A DNA stretch of 63,545 nt from Bacteroidaceae bacterium (GTDB taxonomy: Bacteria > Bacteroidota > Bacteroidia > Bacteroidales > Barnesiellaceae_A): assembly GCA_017935645.1 (NCBI GenBank), contig JAGBHF010000006.1, forward strand, positions 1 to 63,545, written 5' to 3'. Below, piece by piece: positions 46,328-55,826 of this stretch; the first letter of the stretch is position 1; every line of letters begins with the position of its first letter. The translations under genes and the position numbers were made by a program. The notes beneath the pieces are model-generated. The model saw only the letters and a list, made by a program, of their open reading frames with translations, had not been told where the DNA came from and did not search any database.

Positions 46328-48157
46328 TCAAAATTTCTGCATATCTACGAGGTGCTTGTAGTATCCGTCTTTGGCTACAAGTTCGTCGTGCTTACCCTGT
46401 TCAACAATGCGACCTTCATGTACAACGCAGATGAGGTCGGCGTTGCGGATGGTCGATAGGCGGTGAGCCACCACGAGGGTTGTGCGGTTGCGCATGAGTT
46501 TTTCGAGCGCCTCTTGCACAAGTCTTTCTGACTCGGTGTCGAGTGCCGATGTCGCTTCGTCAAGAATAAGTATGGGGGGATTCTTGAGAATGGCACGGGC
46601 AATACTGATGCGTTGGCGTTGACCACCTGACAACAGGCAACCGCGGTCGCCTATGTTGGTATTGTATCCATCGGGCGTTTCCATGATGAAATTGTGCGCA
46701 TTGGCAATGCGTGCAGCCTCCATAACCTGTTCGAGGGTTGCATCCTTTACACCGAAGGCTATATTGTTGAAGAAAGTGTCGTTGAATAGAATAGCTTCTT
46801 GATTGACATTACCCATAAGGTTGCGAAGGTCGTGTACCTTGACATCTTTGATATTGATGCCGTCGATGAAGATACCACCTTCGTTTACGTCGTAGAATCG
46901 AGGAAGGAGGTCGGCAAGTGTAGTTTTACCCGAGCCCGATTGTCCTACAAGCGCTACTGTTTGTCCGCGTTTAATATTGAGAGAAATGTTTCTCAGCACA
47001 TAGTCGTTGCTGTATTTAAAAGAGACATTCCTGTATTCTATGCCCTCATTCAATGCAGTAAGTTGTGCGGGTTTCTCGGGGTCTTGTATAGGATTGGGGG
47101 TTGAGAGTAGCTTGTCGACACGTTCCATCGCAGCCAATCCGCGTTGTACGGCATACATGCCTTTCGATAGGTCTTTAACAGGATTGATGATGCTGTAGAA
47201 GATAACCAAGAAGTAGATAAATTGGGCTGCATCGATGGTGCTGCTGCCCGACAAGATAAGGCTTCCTCCAAACCACAATACGATAACGATAGTTGCTGTG
47301 CCAAGAAACTCGCTCATGGGATGTGCCAATGCCTGACGGCGTGCAACACGTGTGCCAAGGTTGAAGTAATTGTTGAGAATGCCGTTGAATCTTGTTGCAA
47401 TTTTTCCTTCGGCATTGAAGGCCTTGATGATGCGCATACCTCCAAGGGTCTCTTCAATCGAAGACATGATAAAGCCCCAACACGACTGCAAGTCGGTAGA
47501 TTTCCGTTTCAATGAGCGACCCACGCGACCCATGAGGAGTCCTGCTGTGGGTAGCAGAATGAGGACAAAAAGTGTGAGTTGCCAACTGATAAGGAACATC
47601 ATCGTGAGGCATACAATAATCATGATAGGGTCTTTGAATATCATTTCGAGCGACGACATTATCGAGGTCTCAACCTCGGCAGTATCGCCGGTCATGCGTG
47701 CCATGATATCGCCTTTGCGTTCGTTGGTAAAAAATCCGATGGGCAGGCTTAATACCTTATCGTGAACATGTGCGCGTATGTCTCTTACAACACCATTGCG
47801 AAGTGGTATAAGGAAGAAAGAACTGAGGTAAGCACTTCCGGTTTTCAGTGCAGTGGTAACTGTAAGAAAAATGCCTAAGAATAGGATGGTGATGGATGCA
47901 CCATAATGCTCAATAGCTTGAGCTGTGATATAATAGAAATTGTTGATAGCTACGTCTTTTATGTTGCTCATGTCCCATGCCATGTAGGTATATTCGCCTA
48001 CATTGCCGGTCTTGAACAGCATCTCCAATATGGGCATGATTGTTGCAAAAGAGAAGAGCGTGAGCAACGATGCCAAGATGTTGAAGAATATATTGAGTGC
48101 GAGATAGTGCTTGTAGGGCGGGACAAATCTGCGCAATATGGAAATGAATTCTTTCAT
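46328..48157 (-). CDS. MsbA-like ABC exporter
   Basis: A 609-residue half-transporter with an N-terminal six-helix membrane domain and a C-terminal ATPase. Walker A is LVGQSGSGKTTLADLL, the signature is LLSGGQRQRISIARA and Walker B is PPILILDEATSALD, with an H-loop in VVAHRLSTIR. The start at 48157 (MKEFISILRRFV) is preferred, because the upstream in-frame TTG lies at the -7 box. MsbA-type proteins flip lipid A-core or other lipids; a lipid or drug substrate cannot be distinguished here. Stop TGA. Confidence 0.9.
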   Translation of the reverse strand: MKEFISILRRFVPPYKHYLALNIFFNILASLLTLFSFATIMPILEMLFKTGNVGEYTYMAWDMSNIKDVAINNFYYITAQAIEHYGASITILFLGIFLTVTTALKTGSAYLSSFFLIPLRNGVVRDIRAHVHDKVLSLPIGFFTNERKGDIMARMTGDTAEVETSIMSSLEMIFKDPIMIIVCLTMMFLISWQLTLFVLILLPTAGLLMGRVGRSLKRKSTDLQSCWGFIMSSIEETLGGMRIIKAFNAEGKIATRFNGILNNYFNLGTRVARRQALAHPMSEFLGTATIVIVLWFGGSLILSGSSTIDAAQFIYFLVIFYSIINPVKDLSKGMYAVQRGLAAMERVDKLLSTPNPIQDPEKPAQLTALNEGIEYRNVSFKYSNDYVLRNISLNIKRGQTVALVGQSGSGKTTLADLLPRFYDVNEGGIFIDGINIKDVKVHDLRNLMGNVNQEAILFNDTFFNNIAFGVKDATLEQVMEAARIANAHNFIMETPDGYNTNIGDRGCLLSGGQRQRISIARAILKNPPILILDEATSALDTESERLVQEALEKLMRNRTTLVVAHRLSTIRNADLICVVHEGRIVEQGKHDELVAKDGYYKHLVDMQKF

Positions 48158-48178
48158 ATGTGGTTCGCTTTGTGAGTG

Positions 48179-48186
48179 CAAAGATA
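48179..48186 (-). promoter_or_regulatory. -7 box (TATCTTTG) of the ABC exporter
   Basis: TATCTTTG on the minus strand, 21 bases upstream of ATG 48157. Confidence 0.65.
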
Positions 48187-48383
48187 GCGAAAGATGAAGA
48201 AAAAACTATGCCGAAGTAGCTTTTTCTCCTACTTGGTGTAAATGTAACACTCTTTGTTGTAGTGAAAAAGTAGTTCAATTCAAGTGTAAGAATGGGAAAA
48301 ACGGATGTAAAAAAATTTTTTAATACTATTAAACTTTTACTTTTTATTATAGTCTTATGTGTGGTTTTAATATTATCAATTAT

Positions 48384-51176
48384 ATGAATAATAAAAAATA
48401 TATACTACTCTTTTTGCTGTGCTTTTTAATTCCACTTGCGTCTGTAGCACAGCGTGTTAGTGTGCGAGGTGTGGTGCGTGATGCTGTCGATAACGAGCCA
48501 TTGCCTCGTGTGAGTGTGCGCATATTGCAACTTCGTGACAGTGCCTATGTTGCCGGTACAACCGGTAATAATGAAGGTATATTCCGTGTCAACGATATAC
48601 CTCATGGCAATTACATTGTGCAATTTTCTTTCTTGGGATATAGTACACAGTATGTCAACATCAATACTCGTCAGGTGCGTTCGCAATACAATATGGGCGA
48701 GATATTGATGAGCACCGGCGATATTGTACTTGCCGAGGCTACCGTCGTGGGTAAAGCGCCCGAAGTGGTTGTTAAAGAGGATACTGTAGAGTTTAATGCC
48801 GACTCGTACAAGACACAGCCGAGTGCTGTTGTCGAGGACTTGCTCAAGCGACTACCCGGTGTAGAGGTGGATGAGACCGGCAAGATAACCGCCAATGGTA
48901 AGGAAGTGACCAAGATATTGCTTGATGGCAAAGAGTTCTTCTCGGACGACCCCAAAGTGGCATCGAAAAACATTCCGGTAGAAATGGTGCAAAAGTTGCA
49001 GGTGGTAGACCGCAAGAGCGACTTGGCTCGCATTACCGGAGTAGACGATGGCGAGGAGGAGACCGTTATCAATCTGACCATTAAGCCGGGCATGAAGCAA
49101 GGTTGGTTTGGTGAGATACAAGGCGGATATGGCTATCGTCTTATGAACAACGACAACACCAGTCCGCACCGTTATCAAGGTGGAGCTATGGTTAACTATA
49201 TTAAGGATGATGACCAATTCACCCTTATACTTAACTCGAATAACGTAAATAGCATGGGCTTTACCGACCAGGGACAAGGTCGTTTCCGTCGTTGGGGTGG
49301 TAATAATGGTATAGCCACATCGCACAGCTTGGGCTTGAACTTCAACGTGGGTAATCAAGAGATATTCCGCGTGGGAGGTGATGTGATGTATTCATACAAC
49401 GATCGCGACACTCGCAAGCGTAGCGAACGCCAAGATTTCTTTAGCGATAGTACTTCGTATAGTGATCTCCGTTCGGAAGCTCGCGACATTGGCCAACAAA
49501 TCAATGCCCGTTTCCGTGTTCAATGGAATCCCGATTCGATTAATACGTTTGAGTTCCGTCCTCGCATTTCGGTAAACTTCAACGAATCACGTCGCATTGA
49601 GGAGTCGAATACCTTTGCCGGTGATGCCGCGCGTACACAGGTGAACCGCAACTATAACTACAACAACAGTAATGGCGTAAGTTTGCAGACATCGGGCGAG
49701 TTGATTTATAATCGACAACTTACCTCTAAGCCCGGTCGTTCTATCAGTGTTCATGGACGTTACAACTTCAGCAATACTACCGAGACCGGTAATAGTATAG
49801 ACAAGACATGGTATTATCTGTTGCGCGATACTACCGACTTGGATCAGACCAGCGACGACCACTCATGGAGTAATGGCTATTCAGCTCGATTGACTTATAC
49901 CGAGCCTATCGGTAAGCCCGAGAAAGGTATGTTCTTAACCTTTGCGCTACGCAGTCAAGGTGACTTCCGTAATGCCGATAAGTATACCTATACGGCCGAT
50001 GAATTTGGCGAGTATCCTTTGGTACCCGATACTGCCTATAGCAATAGTTTCCGCAACATGAACATTACCAATAGTGCACAGATTGGTTTCCGTCATGTAA
50101 CACGTAATCTTAACTATAACGTCGGATTGTCATTTGAGCCTACCACTACATCGTCGCAAGACCTTATGAAGCCGATGAATAATATCGATACTTATACGGT
50201 GTACAACTGGGCACCTTTCATGTGGCTTACTTATAAGGTAGACAAGCAAACATCATTGCGCATGTGGTATAATGGTCGTACCGAGCAACCTACTATTGCT
50301 CAGTTGCAACCTGTTCCCGACATATCAAATCCCCTGAATATTGTAGTGGGTAATCCCGATTTGTCGCCCAGCTTTACACACCGTTTGCGCCTGCGCTTTA
50401 GCGACTATGACTCCGAGTCGCAACGTTCTATTATGGCTCATTTGCGTGCCAACTATACAATGAACAGTATCATATCGGCAACCGAATATAACTCGGAGAC
50501 CGGTGGTCGTGTCACATCGTATGAGAATGTCGATGGCGTGTGGAATATAAATGGTATGTTTATGATAACATTGCCCTTCCGCGACAAACGCTGGCAGTTC
50601 AACAACTTTACCCGATTGGGTTATAGCAGCAGTGCCGGTAAGAACAACGGCGAATTTAACCGTGCCAATCAATACTCGGCCGGTGAGAGCCTTTCGTTGG
50701 CGTTCCGCAGTACCTATTTCGACACCGAGTTGCGAGGAAATTACAATCTGCAACATGTACGCAACACTGTTCAAACAGGCAACAACCGTACCGTACACAA
50801 CTATGGTGGTACGTATAGCTTTACAGTCAATATACCGTTTGGCATGACCATCGGTAGCGATATCAGTTATAGAGGAAATCAAGGTTATACCGACGGTTAC
50901 AACCAAAATGTGTGGTTGTGGAATGCGCAAATTTCATACTCGTTCCTCGCCGGTAAGAATGCCACTATCATGCTCAAAGGTGTAGACTTGCTCAATCAAT
51001 CGAACAATATTCAACGTACCGTAACCGGTAACTACCTTGAAGACGTTGAGTATAATACCTTGGGTCGCTACTGCATGATATCGTTCAGTTATCGATTTAA
51101 CACTTTTGGCAAGGACCGACCTCAGATGAGAAATCAATATGGTCCCGGATTTGGTCCTCCTCACGGTCGTCACTAA
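48384..51176 (+). CDS. Outer-membrane beta-barrel protein with carboxypeptidase-like domain
   Basis: A 930-residue outer-membrane protein. Signal peptide ends LASVAQ. Residues about 24-110 are a CarboxypepD_reg-like domain (VSVRGVVRDAVDNEPLPRV). A plug-like domain follows (VEDLLKRLPGVEVDETGKI, LDGKEFFSDDPKVASKNIP). The remaining about 700 residues are Asn/Tyr-rich beta-strands of the OMP_b-brl_3 type. It resembles TonB-dependent receptors but has no partner SusD or TonB box that I can see. The C-terminus is a Gly/Pro tail (GPGFGPPHGRH). The start is set at ATG 48384, because the upstream 9 residues precede a normal signal sequence. Ligand unknown. Confidence 0.85.
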   Translation: MNNKKYILLFLLCFLIPLASVAQRVSVRGVVRDAVDNEPLPRVSVRILQLRDSAYVAGTTGNNEGIFRVNDIPHGNYIVQFSFLGYSTQYVNINTRQVRSQYNMGEILMSTGDIVLAEATVVGKAPEVVVKEDTVEFNADSYKTQPSAVVEDLLKRLPGVEVDETGKITANGKEVTKILLDGKEFFSDDPKVASKNIPVEMVQKLQVVDRKSDLARITGVDDGEEETVINLTIKPGMKQGWFGEIQGGYGYRLMNNDNTSPHRYQGGAMVNYIKDDDQFTLILNSNNVNSMGFTDQGQGRFRRWGGNNGIATSHSLGLNFNVGNQEIFRVGGDVMYSYNDRDTRKRSERQDFFSDSTSYSDLRSEARDIGQQINARFRVQWNPDSINTFEFRPRISVNFNESRRIEESNTFAGDAARTQVNRNYNYNNSNGVSLQTSGELIYNRQLTSKPGRSISVHGRYNFSNTTETGNSIDKTWYYLLRDTTDLDQTSDDHSWSNGYSARLTYTEPIGKPEKGMFLTFALRSQGDFRNADKYTYTADEFGEYPLVPDTAYSNSFRNMNITNSAQIGFRHVTRNLNYNVGLSFEPTTTSSQDLMKPMNNIDTYTVYNWAPFMWLTYKVDKQTSLRMWYNGRTEQPTIAQLQPVPDISNPLNIVVGNPDLSPSFTHRLRLRFSDYDSESQRSIMAHLRANYTMNSIISATEYNSETGGRVTSYENVDGVWNINGMFMITLPFRDKRWQFNNFTRLGYSSSAGKNNGEFNRANQYSAGESLSLAFRSTYFDTELRGNYNLQHVRNTVQTGNNRTVHNYGGTYSFTVNIPFGMTIGSDISYRGNQGYTDGYNQNVWLWNAQISYSFLAGKNATIMLKGVDLLNQSNNIQRTVTGNYLEDVEYNTLGRYCMISFSYRFNTFGKDRPQMRNQYGPGFGPPHGRH

Positions 51177-51213
51177 TATTATTCCAACATAGGATAGATA
51201 TAGCCTGATAAGA

Positions 51214-51247
51214 GAGAAATCATGCATTTTTGCATGGTTTCTCTTTT
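51214..51247 (+). terminator. Terminator after the barrel gene
   Basis: GAGAAATCATGCA (51214-51226) pairs with TGCATGGTTTCTC (51231-51243) around TTTT, then TTTTG. It overlaps the region before the next gene, so the next start must be downstream. Confidence 0.85.
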
Positions 51248-51278
51248 GTATGCAGGTAAGATTTATTATCTTCGCCAT

Positions 51279-51578
51279 ATGAGCCGAATAGAAGAAGAAA
51301 AACGAGTGGTAGAGCTTATGATAAGGCTCTATTGTCGCCACAAAGAGGGTAATGACGAGTTGTGCGATTCTTGTAAGGCGCTGTTGCAGTATGCGCATGC
51401 CCGCTTGTCGAAGTGTCCCTTTGGCGATAAGAAAAGCACTTGTCGCAAGTGTGCTATACACTGTTACAAGCCCGATATGCGCGAGCAAATGCGAGCCGTG
51501 ATGCGCTATGCCGGCCCGCGCATGCTGTTGCATCATCCTTGGTATGCACTCAAGCACATGTGGCAAGAGCTACGATAG
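51279..51578 (+). CDS. Nitrous oxide-stimulated promoter family protein
   Basis: A 99-residue cytosolic protein with seven Cys. The pattern CDSCKALLQYAHARLSKCPFG then CRKCAIHCYKP and MRAVMRYAGPRMLLHHP matches the small family Pfam calls nitrous oxide-stimulated promoter. The biochemical role is unknown; the Cys and His suggest metal binding. The start MSRIEEEKRVV is chosen because the longer frame runs into the terminator at 51214-51247. Stop TAG. Confidence 0.8.
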   Translation: MSRIEEEKRVVELMIRLYCRHKEGNDELCDSCKALLQYAHARLSKCPFGDKKSTCRKCAIHCYKPDMREQMRAVMRYAGPRMLLHHPWYALKHMWQELR

Positions 51579-51611
51579 CCCTTGCTGTAAGATGTGTAAC
51601 AGTGTAGAGTG

Positions 51612-52613
51612 CTATCTTTTCAGAAACTTGTCGAATGAGGGCGATTGCTCGGTACGGATAGAGTCGTTCACGTCGATGTAGATGAGGTAGTAGGCCAATT
51701 CCTTGTGTTCCGATGCTAATAAGCGTGCCTTTTCGCGACCCATCACCATGAGTGCTGTTGCATAGGCGTCTGCCTCGATTGAGGTGGGGGCAATGACCGT
51801 TGCGCTGAGTACATCTTGCTCGGCAGGGTAGCCTGTTGCCGGATTGATGGTGTGGCCGTATTTGCGTCCGTCACGTTCGTAGAAATTGCGATAATTGCCA
51901 CTTGTAGCAAGTCCGTATCGACCGTCAAGCATAGCAATGGCTTGCAGATTGCTGTTATTGCCGTCGGGGTCGTCTTCGGGGGTAACGATACCTATGTGCC
52001 ATGCAGCTCCGCGCGAATTGTGCCCGGCAGTGCGCACTTCTCCACCGACCTCTATCATATAGTTCTCTATGCCATGATTGTCGAGCAGAGTGGCTATGAG
52101 GTCACAAGCACAACCATCGCCCAATGCCGAGAAGTTGAGCATGATGCGTGGGTCTTGCTTTATCACCTTGTTGTCAACAAGGGTTGCTTTGTCGTAGCCT
52201 ACAAATTGGCTAAGGCTGTCTAAGAGTTGTTGCGTTACGGCCGTACTGTCGGTCTTAAAGCCAAATCCCCAAGCGTTGATGTAAGGTGCACAAGTTACAT
52301 CGAGGGCTCCATCGGTAGCCTCGGCCACCTGCATGGCTGTATTGAACACCTTTGTAAAGATAGAATCTACTGCAATATCCTCATTGCGATTGACGTGTGC
52401 AATGATTGATGTGCTATCGAAGGGGTTGATGGCATGGTAATAGTCGCGCATGACTTGGCGTATCTCGTTTTCGAGATTATGCTGTGCCTCGTACTTTACC
52501 GAGTAGGGAGTGTGTAACTCGTAGCACACCATCTCGCGAAACTCCTTGCGAGGGGTACAACCTATCAACACTATGGCTAAGAGCAGTGTAAGAGCAACAG
52601 TAATTCGTTTCAT
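51612..52613 (-). CDS. apbE: FAD:protein FMN transferase (ApbE)
   Basis: A 333-residue lipoprotein (lipobox LIGC, Cys19) that attaches FMN to Thr of periplasmic flavoproteins such as the Nqr and Rnf subunits. Family motifs include DGALDVTCAPYINAWGFG, NFSALGDGCACDLIA, EVGGEVRTAGHN and the C-terminal GHTINPATGYPA with the metal-binding region SIEADAYATALMVMG. It starts 3 bases after thrA and is co-transcribed. No flavoprotein target lies in the window. Stop TAG. Confidence 0.93.
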   Translation of the reverse strand: MKRITVALTLLLAIVLIGCTPRKEFREMVCYELHTPYSVKYEAQHNLENEIRQVMRDYYHAINPFDSTSIIAHVNRNEDIAVDSIFTKVFNTAMQVAEATDGALDVTCAPYINAWGFGFKTDSTAVTQQLLDSLSQFVGYDKATLVDNKVIKQDPRIMLNFSALGDGCACDLIATLLDNHGIENYMIEVGGEVRTAGHNSRGAAWHIGIVTPEDDPDGNNSNLQAIAMLDGRYGLATSGNYRNFYERDGRKYGHTINPATGYPAEQDVLSATVIAPTSIEADAYATALMVMGREKARLLASEHKELAYYLIYIDVNDSIRTEQSPSFDKFLKR

Positions 52614-52616
52614 GGC

Positions 52617-55049
52617 TTATCGAATATTGGCAATGCTTATAATGTCGGCAAATACACCGGCGGCTGTTACGCCGGCTCCGGCTCCATACCCCTTGATAAT
52701 CATAGGATACTCGCGGTAGCGGTCGGTGGTAATGAGGATAACGTTGTTGCTGCCTTCCAATTGGTATAGAGGATGAGCGTTGTCGACAGCCTGTAAACCA
52801 ATCTTTGCATGTCCGTCGTTGAGGCTCGCTACATAACGAAGTAGTTTGCCCTCTTGAGCATTTTGTCGGCGCATCTGCTCAAAGTCGGCATCCATGCTCC
52901 TGACGAGTTGCATGAAAGAATCGATGTCTTTATCGAAGTACTCTTTGGGGATGAAATTGTCGACTTCAACATCCTCTTGCTCAATGGTATATCCTGCTTC
53001 GCGAGCCAAGATAACCAATTTGCGCAATACATCCTTTCCGCTGAGGTCTACACGAGGGTCCGGCTCGCTATAACCGGCTTCAACAGCCATTTCGATAGCT
53101 TTGCTTAGCGGTATCTCGCTACTAACGGTGTTGAATATATAGTTGAGTGTACCCGACAATGCTGCGTCGATGTGCAAGATGCTGTCGCCACTGTTGGTAA
53201 GGGCGTTGATGGTGTTGATAATGGGCAGACCTGCACCCACGTTGGTCTCGAAGAGGAATTTTACATCGCGAGCCTTGGCGGTCTCTTTGAGCATGATATA
53301 GTTGCTGTAACTGCTCGATGCAGCTATCTTGTTGGATGCCACAACCGAGATGTTATGAGAAAGTATATCGTAGTATTGTGCTGCCACATCACCACTGTCG
53401 GTGCAATCGACAAATACCGAGTTGAACATGTTCATCTGCAACATTTCATCCTTGAAAGAGGATGGAGCTGACTTCATATCCGATGCACTCAGTTGTTCGC
53501 GATAGGTAGCGAGGTCGATACCATCGCGATTGAATATGCAATTGTGTGAGTTGGCAATACCTACCACGCGAAGGTTCAGGGCCTTGTTGTGCAATAGGTT
53601 GTTTTGTTGCTTGGCAATCTGTTTGAGAAGGTCGCTACCGACACTACCTACGCCCATGACAAAGAGGTTGAGCACCTGCGAGCTGGATAGGAAGAATGAG
53701 TCGTGGATGGCATTGAGCGTCTTACGCAAGTCGCAAGACTTGATAACGATAGAGATGTTCATCTTCTGAGCACCTTGTGCGCAAGCAATGGTATTGATAC
53801 CGCTACGACCCAATGTGCCAAAGAGCTTACCTGCTATACCGGGGGCACTCTTCATATTTTCGCCCACGATGGCTATGGTTGCAAGGTCATGTTCGGCAAG
53901 TGCCGGACTCATTTCGCCTTGTTCTATTTCGGTTGCAAATTCTTTATTAAGAACTTCAACCGCCAATTCGGCATCGGCATTGCGTACAGCAAACGTTGTA
54001 CTGTTCTCCGATGAGGCTTGCGAGACCATAAACACGTTTACGCCCGATTGTGCCAATGAATTGAATATGCGTGAGTTTACACCCACAACACCCACCATGC
54101 CCAATCCTGTAACAGTAATGAGACATGTGTCGTTGATAGACGATATACCCTTGATAGCCTTGCTGTTGGGGTCGTTGTCGTTGTTGATGAGTGTGCCCGG
54201 TGCTGTGGGATTGAACGTGTTTTTGATAACAATGGGTATGTTCTTGTGATATACGGGGTATATTGTGGGTGGGTATATCACCTTGGCGCCATAGTTGCAC
54301 AACTCTGTAGCTTCGGCAAACGATAGTTTCTCAATGACGTAGGCCGAACTGATAACGCGGGGGTCGGCTGTCATGAAGCCGTCGACGTCGGTCCAGATTT
54401 CCAATCGTGTGGCATCGAGCGAAGCTGCAAGGATAGCAGCTGTGTAGTCCGAGCCACCGCGTCCCAAGTTTGTAACATCGCCACTGATGTGGTCGGACGA
54501 TATAAATCCCGGAACGAGTGCACGACGAGGTTGTTGCGCGAAAGTCTCGGTAATAAGACGGTTGGTTGTATCAAAATCAACAATATGCTTGTTGAATTGT
54601 GTTTCGGTCTTGATGAAAGTGCGTGAATCGAAGAGTACTATATCCTCAATGACGCGACTGAGGATGGTTGAAGACAAACGCTCACCATAGCTTACAATGG
54701 CATCGAGTGTCTTGCTTGATAGCTCTTTGATAAGGAATACACCACGGTATATGTTGGTAAGCTCGTCAAGCATTTCATTGACGCGAGTCTCTATCTCATT
54801 GTGATATTGGGCGGGAACAACACCGGCTATTACCTCGCTGTGGCGAGCACGTATCTCTTGCATACTCTCCATGTAGCTCTCATCGCCTGTGCTTGCCTTA
54901 TTGGCTGTTGCAATGAGTCTGTCGGTAATACCACCTAATGCCGATACAACTACGATTACACTCTCGTCGCATTGCTCGACAATCATTTTTACATTCTTGA
55001 TACTATTAACCGAACCTACCGAGGTTCCTCCAAATTTTAGTACTTTCAT
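52617..55049 (-). CDS. thrA: Bifunctional aspartate kinase/homoserine dehydrogenase I
   Basis: An 810-residue fusion. Residues 1-280 are the aspartate kinase (KFGGTSVGSVNSI, GRGGSDYTAAILAA). Two ACT domains (about 300-450) would bind threonine for feedback inhibition. The homoserine dehydrogenase part starts at VLNLFVMGVGSVGSDLL, with the catalytic segments in GYSEPDPRVDLSGKDVLRKL. It supplies homoserine for threonine and methionine and uses the semialdehyde from Asd (26190-27200). Operon with apbE. Promoter at 55132-55139, with a hairpin in the leader. Confidence 0.97.
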   Translation of the reverse strand: MKVLKFGGTSVGSVNSIKNVKMIVEQCDESVIVVVSALGGITDRLIATANKASTGDESYMESMQEIRARHSEVIAGVVPAQYHNEIETRVNEMLDELTNIYRGVFLIKELSSKTLDAIVSYGERLSSTILSRVIEDIVLFDSRTFIKTETQFNKHIVDFDTTNRLITETFAQQPRRALVPGFISSDHISGDVTNLGRGGSDYTAAILAASLDATRLEIWTDVDGFMTADPRVISSAYVIEKLSFAEATELCNYGAKVIYPPTIYPVYHKNIPIVIKNTFNPTAPGTLINNDNDPNSKAIKGISSINDTCLITVTGLGMVGVVGVNSRIFNSLAQSGVNVFMVSQASSENSTTFAVRNADAELAVEVLNKEFATEIEQGEMSPALAEHDLATIAIVGENMKSAPGIAGKLFGTLGRSGINTIACAQGAQKMNISIVIKSCDLRKTLNAIHDSFFLSSSQVLNLFVMGVGSVGSDLLKQIAKQQNNLLHNKALNLRVVGIANSHNCIFNRDGIDLATYREQLSASDMKSAPSSFKDEMLQMNMFNSVFVDCTDSGDVAAQYYDILSHNISVVASNKIAASSSYSNYIMLKETAKARDVKFLFETNVGAGLPIINTINALTNSGDSILHIDAALSGTLNYIFNTVSSEIPLSKAIEMAVEAGYSEPDPRVDLSGKDVLRKLVILAREAGYTIEQEDVEVDNFIPKEYFDKDIDSFMQLVRSMDADFEQMRRQNAQEGKLLRYVASLNDGHAKIGLQAVDNAHPLYQLEGSNNVILITTDRYREYPMIIKGYGAGAGVTAAGVFADIISIANIR

Positions 55050-55103
55050 TTACAATTTGTTGTGTTGGTGTAAAGCCTTATAAGTCAATGCTCCAAATCG
55101 TTA

Positions 55104-55123
55104 CGCGCATGCACTCGTGCGCG
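55104..55123 (-). other. Leader hairpin of thrA
   Basis: CGCGCA (55104-55109) and TGCGCG (55118-55123) pair around an 8-base loop at the very start of the thrA leader. A 10-codon frame (MRVTIWSIDL) starts within it, at 55110. A regulatory role is possible but unproven. Confidence 0.35.
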
Positions 55124-55131
55124 ATTGCTTG

Positions 55132-55139
55132 CAAAGGTA
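55132..55139 (-). promoter_or_regulatory. -7 box (TACCTTTG) of thrA-apbE
   Basis: TACCTTTG on the minus strand, 82 bases upstream of the thrA ATG, giving a leader of about 75 bases. Confidence 0.6.
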
Positions 55140-55158
55140 GTAAAAAATGCTGAATTGC

Positions 55159-55189
55159 TTGGAGTTGCAAAATCAAAACATTAATTTTG
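55159..55189 (+). promoter_or_regulatory. Promoter of the SGNH gene, near-leaderless
   Basis: TTG at 55159-55161, 20 bases, TAATTTTG at 55182-55189. The ATG at 55194 is only 4 bases further on, so the transcript would be almost leaderless. Confidence 0.55.
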
Positions 55190-55193
55190 CCCT

Positions 55194-55823
55194 ATGTCTT
55201 ACGATGAAAATATCTCTATATTGCCATTTGAGCCGGATGATTTGTATCGTCGCAGGGTGTCGCACTTTGCTCACCTTGATGTGCATTGTGACGACATTGT
55301 GATGTTGGGCGATAGCCTTATCAACTGTTGTGAGTGGCATGAATTGCTGGGCGATACCCGCATCAAAAATCGAGGTATCAATGGCGATACGGTTGAGGGG
55401 GTGCGCTATCGTACTCCTACCATTATGAACTGCCACCCCGATAAGGTGTTTATTATGGTGGGTATCAACGATGTGTCGCATAATATATCACCTGAGGATA
55501 TAGCTCGTTCAATAGTGAGTCTTATCGATTATATGCACAGCTTGTCGCCTGCTACACGCATCTATGTGCATAGTTTGTTGCCTTTCGATGCTTCATATCA
55601 TTATAGCTCGCTTGCCGGCAAAGAGGAGGATGTGTTAATCGTCAATCGTGTGTTGCAGGAATTGAGTCAGCAACATCGCTATACTTTCATCGATATGTAT
55701 AGCCATTTTACAGCGCCCTCTACGCAGTTGCTTGCTGCACCATATACAACCGACGGGTTGCACCTGACCGGGAGTGGATATGCTTTGTGGGCACAGTTGT
55801 TACAACCTTATATAGCCGAGTAG
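55194..55823 (+). CDS. SGNH/GDSL-family hydrolase
   Basis: A 209-residue esterase-like protein without a signal peptide. Block I is VMLGDSLINCCEW with the nucleophilic Ser. Block II Gly is in NRGINGDT. Block III is VGINDVSHN, and block V is DGLHLTGSGYALW with the Asp-His pair. It resembles cytosolic acetylhydrolases of the PAF-AH/rhamnogalacturonan esterase type. Its stop TAG is 3 bases before the next ATG, so the thioredoxin-like protein is translated with it. Confidence 0.85.
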   Translation: MSYDENISILPFEPDDLYRRRVSHFAHLDVHCDDIVMLGDSLINCCEWHELLGDTRIKNRGINGDTVEGVRYRTPTIMNCHPDKVFIMVGINDVSHNISPEDIARSIVSLIDYMHSLSPATRIYVHSLLPFDASYHYSSLAGKEEDVLIVNRVLQELSQQHRYTFIDMYSHFTAPSTQLLAAPYTTDGLHLTGSGYALWAQLLQPYIAE

Positions 55824-55826
55824 TTT

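Noticed and set aside
48214..48234. AAGTAG/CTACTT inverted repeat upstream of the barrel gene
   Set aside because: Short, and no link to a promoter could be shown.
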